A DNA stretch of 64,000 nt. It comes from Amorphoplanes digitatis (GTDB taxonomy: Bacteria; Actinomycetota; Actinomycetes; Mycobacteriales; Micromonosporaceae). The DNA lies in the NCBI RefSeq assembly GCF_014205335.1, contig NZ_JACHNH010000001.1, positions 4,024,501-4,088,500 of the forward strand, written 5' to 3'. The notes under the pieces were generated by a model. It made no database searches. It saw only the letters and a list, made by a program, of their open reading frames with translations, and was not told where the DNA came from. The position numbers and the translations under genes were made by a program. This document shows positions 60,599 to 64,000 of this stretch, in pieces; positions within the stretch are counted from its first letter, which is position 1; each line of letters begins with the position of its first letter.

Positions 60599-62194
60599 GT
60601 GGTGCCCGACGCCCGTACCGACACCGTCGAACTGCTGGACGCGCTGACCGACCTGTTGCTGCGGTGGAGCTACGAGGGCACCAGCGGCGCCGAGCTCATC
60701 ATCAAGCGTGTCGCCCGGCGGTACGGCGTGGACGATGTGGACGTGGTCTTCCTGGCCGACGCCGCGGTCGTCACCGTCGGGGAGCACACCATCGCCCGCT
60801 CCGCGGCGCCGGTCGTCCCGCCGCTGCACCAGGTCTCGGAGCTCAAGCGGCTGCTCGCCACGATCGACGAGGGGCGGCTGACCGCGGAACAGGCGACCCG
60901 CCGGCTGGCCGATCTGCAACTGCTGCCCACGCGCTTCGGGCGCGGCTGGCGGGTGCTCGGGCTGGCGCTGTTCAGCGTCGGGTTCGGCATCTCCGTACAG
61001 GCGACCTGGCAGGAGGTCGTCGCGTCGGCCGTGCTCGGCCTGCTCGTCGGCTGCCTGGTCGTCGCCGTCGACGGCCGGCCGCGCCTCGCGCTCGTCGCGC
61101 CGTTCGCCGCGTCCGTCGCGGTGTCCGCGCTCGTGCTCGTGGCGTACCGCGCCGGCTGGATCGACGGCGGGCCCATCCAGCTGATCGTTCCGGCGCTGTT
61201 CTACTTCATACCCGGCGACGCGCTCTCCGCCGCGATGCTGGAGCTGGCCGGCGGCCGGGTCACCGCCGGCGCGTCCCGGCTGACCTCCAGCATCGCCTCG
61301 CTGCTGATGCTGGGCTTCGGCGCGCTGGTCGCGACCGTGCTGGTCGACGTGCCGCAGGGTGCCCTGTTCGACGTCAGGGTCGCGGGCAACCTCGGGCCCG
61401 TGGTGGTGGCGCTCGGCTGGGTGATCTTCGCCCTCGGCGTGCTGCTGACCTTCTCGATGGCGCCCGGCGACTTCGGGTGGGCACTGTCGTTCGTGCTCGG
61501 TACCGCCGCCGTCACCGCCCTCGCCGGCGCCGCCGCCGGCGACGAGGTGGGCACGTTCGTCGGCGCGACCGCGATGACCAGCGCCGCGCTGCTGCTCGGG
61601 CGCCGACGGCGCTTTCCGCCGCCGTACGTGCTGTACCTGGGCGCGTTCTACGTACTCACCCCGGGCTCGCACGGACTGCGGGGGATCGAGAGCTGGATCG
61701 GCGGCCACCCCGTGCGGGGCGTCGCGAGCCTCGCCGACATGCTCGCGCTGCTGGCCGCGATCGGCATCGGGCATGCTGATCGGCGCCGCCGCCGTGCGCC
61801 GCCCGCTCGCGGCCGGGACCTGATCATGTACGAGGGGAGTCCGGATCCCGCCGACGGTCAGCAGGCGTTCCTGCTCGAGCTCGGGCGGATGCTGAGCCTC
61901 GCGGGCACCGCCGTCACCGAGACACAGGAGCGGCTGGCCGCCCGGCTGCGCACCGGGCCGCCCTCGCAGGTCACCTTCCTGCCCGCGTTCTGGCTGCTGG
62001 TTCCGGGCGCGATCGGCCTCATCGGCGTCACCGAGGTCCTCGGCAACCCGGCCGCCGCCGGCGTCGACGCCCTGATCGAGCCGCTCGCCTCGATCGTCGC
62101 GATCACGCTCGGCGTCCTCTGTGGCGTGTCCACCTACCGTGGGCTGGCCGCGGCCCTGTCCGGCCGCCGAGCGAGGGCCCGGTTGCTGGAATGA
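60599..62194 (+). CDS. threonine/serine exporter ThrE family
   Basis: The 531-aa membrane protein has an N-terminal cytosolic domain (about 8-120), then ~10 helices in two repeats. The repeat element appears twice, as PPYVLYLGAFYVLTPGSHGL and PSQVTFLPAFWLLVPGAIGL, the ThrE pattern. GTG 60599 follows GGAGGG. ThrE exports threonine and serine by proton motive force. It may relieve amino-acid excess produced by the preceding peptidases. A terminator overlaps its stop. Confidence 0.85.
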   Translation: MVPDARTDTVELLDALTDLLLRWSYEGTSGAELIIKRVARRYGVDDVDVVFLADAAVVTVGEHTIARSAAPVVPPLHQVSELKRLLATIDEGRLTAEQATRRLADLQLLPTRFGRGWRVLGLALFSVGFGISVQATWQEVVASAVLGLLVGCLVVAVDGRPRLALVAPFAASVAVSALVLVAYRAGWIDGGPIQLIVPALFYFIPGDALSAAMLELAGGRVTAGASRLTSSIASLLMLGFGALVATVLVDVPQGALFDVRVAGNLGPVVVALGWVIFALGVLLTFSMAPGDFGWALSFVLGTAAVTALAGAAAGDEVGTFVGATAMTSAALLLGRRRRFPPPYVLYLGAFYVLTPGSHGLRGIESWIGGHPVRGVASLADMLALLAAIGIGHADRRRRRAPPARGRDLIMYEGSPDPADGQQAFLLELGRMLSLAGTAVTETQERLAARLRTGPPSQVTFLPAFWLLVPGAIGLIGVTEVLGNPAAAGVDALIEPLASIVAITLGVLCGVSTYRGLAAALSGRRARARLLE

Positions 62195-62221
62195 GGCCGG
62201 GGCGGGTTCGCCCCGGCCTCA
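62192..62221 (+). terminator. hairpin terminator after the thrE-like gene
   Basis: A 12-13-bp perfect stem (TGAGGCCGGGGCG and complement) with a 4-base loop includes the TGA stop of the exporter gene. A short (ACTC)n microsatellite follows. It also serves the convergent surface-protein gene. Confidence 0.85.
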
Positions 62222-62252
62222 CTCACTCACTCACGCACGCGGCGCGACCCGC

Positions 62253-63281
62253 TCACACCGGGCCCGGACCACCCTGGCCGTCGTCATATCCGTATCCGGG
62301 TCCGCTCTGCGGGGGTCCGCCCTGCGGGCCGTATCCGGGTCCGCCTTGCGGGGGTCCGCCTTGCGAGCCGTATCCGGGTCCGCTCTGCGGGCCGTATCCC
62401 GGCTGGGGCTGACCGCCGAGCGCCGCGGAGAGCGTCCGCACGATGTCCTCGACGCGGGGCCGCAGCAGCTGCCACTCCCGCCCGGTGGCCAGCGCCTCGT
62501 TCTCGGCGTCGACGCCCGAGATCAGGTCCTGGAGGAGCACGCCCACCTGACCGGAGCGCTGCCGCTGCTCCTCGCTGGGAGCGGCCGCGGCGTGCTGCCC
62601 CCACCGGGCCGCGAGGTCGGCGAGGTCCGCCCGCACCGGCGGCCAGGCCAGCGCGCGATCGGCCGCCGTCGTCGTGGTCAGGATCGACGGCAGCCGTACG
62701 CCGACGACGGCGCGGCTGTCCGCCGCCAGCACCTCGGCGCCGGTCTGCCAGTCCTGCTTGCGCCGCGACCGCCAGACCATCAGGGCGCCGACCACGGCGG
62801 CGAGCAGCATGATCATCAGGAACCAGAAGACCGGGCCGAGGCTCGCGGTGGCGGAGGTCGTCGAGGTCACCGGCGCGGCCGAGGCCGGGGTCGGCGCCGG
62901 GGCCTCGGTCGTCGGCTCCTTCGTCGGCTCCGTCGTTTCCGGTGCCTTGGTGGTCGTCTGCGTCTTCGTCGGCGTGGCCGGCTCGGTGGTGGCCTCGGCC
63001 GTGGTCCGGTCCGGCGTCGCCGTCCTGGTCGGCCGGCTGGTGGGTTCCGGTGTCTCCTGGGCGGTCGCCTCGTCGGTCGGTTCCTCCGGTTCGGGGGTGC
63101 GGGTGCGCTCGGTCCGGGTCGGCGTCGGCCGCTCGGTCGGCTCCTGCGCCGAGGGCCGGGCCGACGGCGGGTTCGGCCGGTTCTCCCCGTCGCCGCACGC
63201 CACCGGGCCGAACAGCAGGCCGAGCGCGACCGCCACGAGGACCGCCGTGCCGGGCCGCCGGCCGTGGGGTGAGATTCCCAT
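62253..63281 (-). CDS. Pro/Thr-rich membrane-anchored surface protein with GYGPQ-repeat tail
   Basis: The 342-aa protein starts with an export helix that ends LLFGPVACGDG; the Cys might be lipidated, but Pro occupies the -3 lipobox position. A ~100-residue Thr/Pro/Glu-rich linker follows (about 35-140). A membrane helix (about 148-170) and a cytosolic helical domain (RVEDIVRTLSAALGG) come next. The C-terminus has repeats of GYGPQGGPP type. The family is not recognised; a cell-wall sensor is possible. Confidence 0.7.
   Translation of the reverse strand: MGISPHGRRPGTAVLVAVALGLLFGPVACGDGENRPNPPSARPSAQEPTERPTPTRTERTRTPEPEEPTDEATAQETPEPTSRPTRTATPDRTTAEATTEPATPTKTQTTTKAPETTEPTKEPTTEAPAPTPASAAPVTSTTSATASLGPVFWFLMIMLLAAVVGALMVWRSRRKQDWQTGAEVLAADSRAVVGVRLPSILTTTTAADRALAWPPVRADLADLAARWGQHAAAAPSEEQRQRSGQVGVLLQDLISGVDAENEALATGREWQLLRPRVEDIVRTLSAALGGQPQPGYGPQSGPGYGSQGGPPQGGPGYGPQGGPPQSGPGYGYDDGQGGPGPV
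62291..62400. repeat. 39-bp tandem repeat encoding GYGPQGGPP units
   Basis: Two 39-bp units starting CGTATCCGGGTCC (62291 and 62330) and a shortened third (62369) lie in the 3' end of the surface-protein gene. In-frame units allow length change without frameshift. Confidence 0.85.
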
Positions 63282-63480
63282 GTGTGTGGTCCCCTCGTCG
63301 CAAAACGTCGGACAAACCTCGCATCGACGTTAGGCGCGGCGATCCGGCGCGTGATCCTCCGCAACGGGTGACGTCCGGCCGCCGACCGGGACACGGGCGC
63401 CATCCGCATGGGGTGAGGCCTTCCGCGCCGGGTTGGGCGACGATGCGTGGGTTTGGTCCGTCTTCCGAACGGAGAGAGCC

Positions 63481-64000
63481 ATGTGTCGCTGGCTGGCGTA
63501 CTCGGGATCGCCGATCCTGCTGGAGGAGCTGCTCTACAAGCCGCAGTACTCGCTGATCAACCAGAGCCTGCACTCGCGCCTCGGCGTGGAGCCGACGAAC
63601 GGCGACGGCTTCGGCGTCGGCTGGTACGGCGTCGACCGCACCCTCGACGCGGCCCTGTTCCGCGGGGTCGGTCCGGCGTGGGGCGACCCGAACCTGCGCG
63701 AGCTCGCCGGGCACATCTCCTCGCCGCTGTTCCTGGCGCACATCAGGGCGAGCACCGGCACGCCGGTGCAGCACACCAACTCGCATCCGTTCCGCCACGG
63801 GCGGTGGATGTGGGTGCACAACGGCGCGATCCGCGAGTTCCCGAAGGTCAAGCGGGACCTGGTGCTCGCGGTGGACCCGGCGCTGTACACCAGCATCGCC
63901 GGCTCCACCGACTCCGAGGTGATGTTCTACCTCGCGCTGACCTTCGGCCTGCGGGAGAACCCGGTCGAGGCCGTGCAGCGGATGGTGGGATTCGTGGAGG
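63481..64000 (+). CDS. class II glutamine amidotransferase (3' truncated by window)
   Basis: The ATG at 63481 follows GGAGAGA and opens MCRWLAYSGSPILLEELLYK; Cys2 becomes the N-terminal nucleophile. GDGFGVGWYG, FLAHIRAST, NSHPF and WMWVHNGAI are class II (Ntn) amidotransferase motifs, as in EgtC-like proteins. 173 residues are visible; the family is about 250-280 aa. It probably hydrolyses a gamma-glutamyl amide. No ergothioneine genes are visible here, so the pathway is not set. Confidence 0.92.
   Translation, partial: MCRWLAYSGSPILLEELLYKPQYSLINQSLHSRLGVEPTNGDGFGVGWYGVDRTLDAALFRGVGPAWGDPNLRELAGHISSPLFLAHIRASTGTPVQHTNSHPFRHGRWMWVHNGAIREFPKVKRDLVLAVDPALYTSIAGSTDSEVMFYLALTFGLRENPVEAVQRMVGFVE

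Noticed and set aside
59111-61774. Minus-strand 887-codon open frame opposite the M20 peptidase and ThrE genes
   Set aside because: Low-complexity His/Gln/Arg-rich translation, no start signals, and both genes on the other strand have intact catalytic or repeat motifs.
62217-62236. (ACTC)n run as a CRISPR or regulatory repeat
   Set aside because: It is a short 4-bp microsatellite directly after a terminator, with no spacer structure.

Overview
The window is about 64 kb of very GC-rich chromosomal DNA with actinobacterial codon use, many GTG starts, frequent ATGA/GTGA gene overlaps, Tat and Sec secreted enzymes, BTAD and ECF regulators and universal stress proteins. The gene content suggests a filamentous soil actinomycete, possibly Actinoplanes or another member of the Micromonosporaceae. 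That placement is inference, because there is no rRNA or marker gene here. No IS element, phage, tRNA or CRISPR array was seen. Decayed gene fragments are common between the intact genes.

Region 1 (1-15.9 kb) looks like a hypoxia or dormancy block. It holds the 3' end of pyruvate phosphate dikinase, pyruvate formate-lyase and its radical-SAM activase, a SHOCT peptide, a CtpF-like P-type ATPase, a two-domain universal stress protein, a GNAT/acyl-CoA synthetase fusion and a short HPF-like ribosome factor. Several promoters carry a 14-bp palindrome of the form GGGNC-N4-GNCCC, which resembles a DosR/DevR (OsdR) box. The same box recurs at two more universal stress protein genes near 36-38 kb. A three-gene cysteine/rhodanese operon behind a MerR-type promoter, and Kup, close the block.

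Region 2 (13.8-30.1 kb) is a potassium island. It has Kup, a KimA-like APC transporter, a stand-alone protein homologous to that transporter's cytosolic C-terminal domain, a 27-aa peptide, kdpFABC and kdpDE. The intergenic DNA is full of 11-bp-spaced direct repeats (GTCAAC-like half sites), as expected for an OmpR-family regulator. KdpE, encoded in the same island, is the obvious candidate.

Region 3 (30-38.6 kb) has two secreted proteins (a GH16 glucanase with a ricin-type domain, and a DUF1996 protein), a broken DUF1152 gene, a kinase-less DUF4118 membrane protein, a flotillin/NfeD pair and two stress proteins. Region 4 (38.6-46.6 kb) has a 1044-aa ATPase/BTAD regulator, an ECF sigma factor and a tightly overlapping cytochrome P450 - paired small proteins - DyP peroxidase operon. 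That operon is the best candidate here for an undescribed enzymatic system.

Region 5 (46.6-64 kb) is mixed. It contains GNAT and deaminase genes, a 944-aa NACHT STAND NTPase (possible phage defence), a nucleotidyltransferase, a sulfite-oxidase-family molybdoenzyme, a peptide and amino-acid catabolism cluster (M24 peptidase, APC permease, M20 peptidase), a ThrE-family exporter, a proline/threonine-rich surface protein and the start of a class II glutamine amidotransferase that runs off the window.
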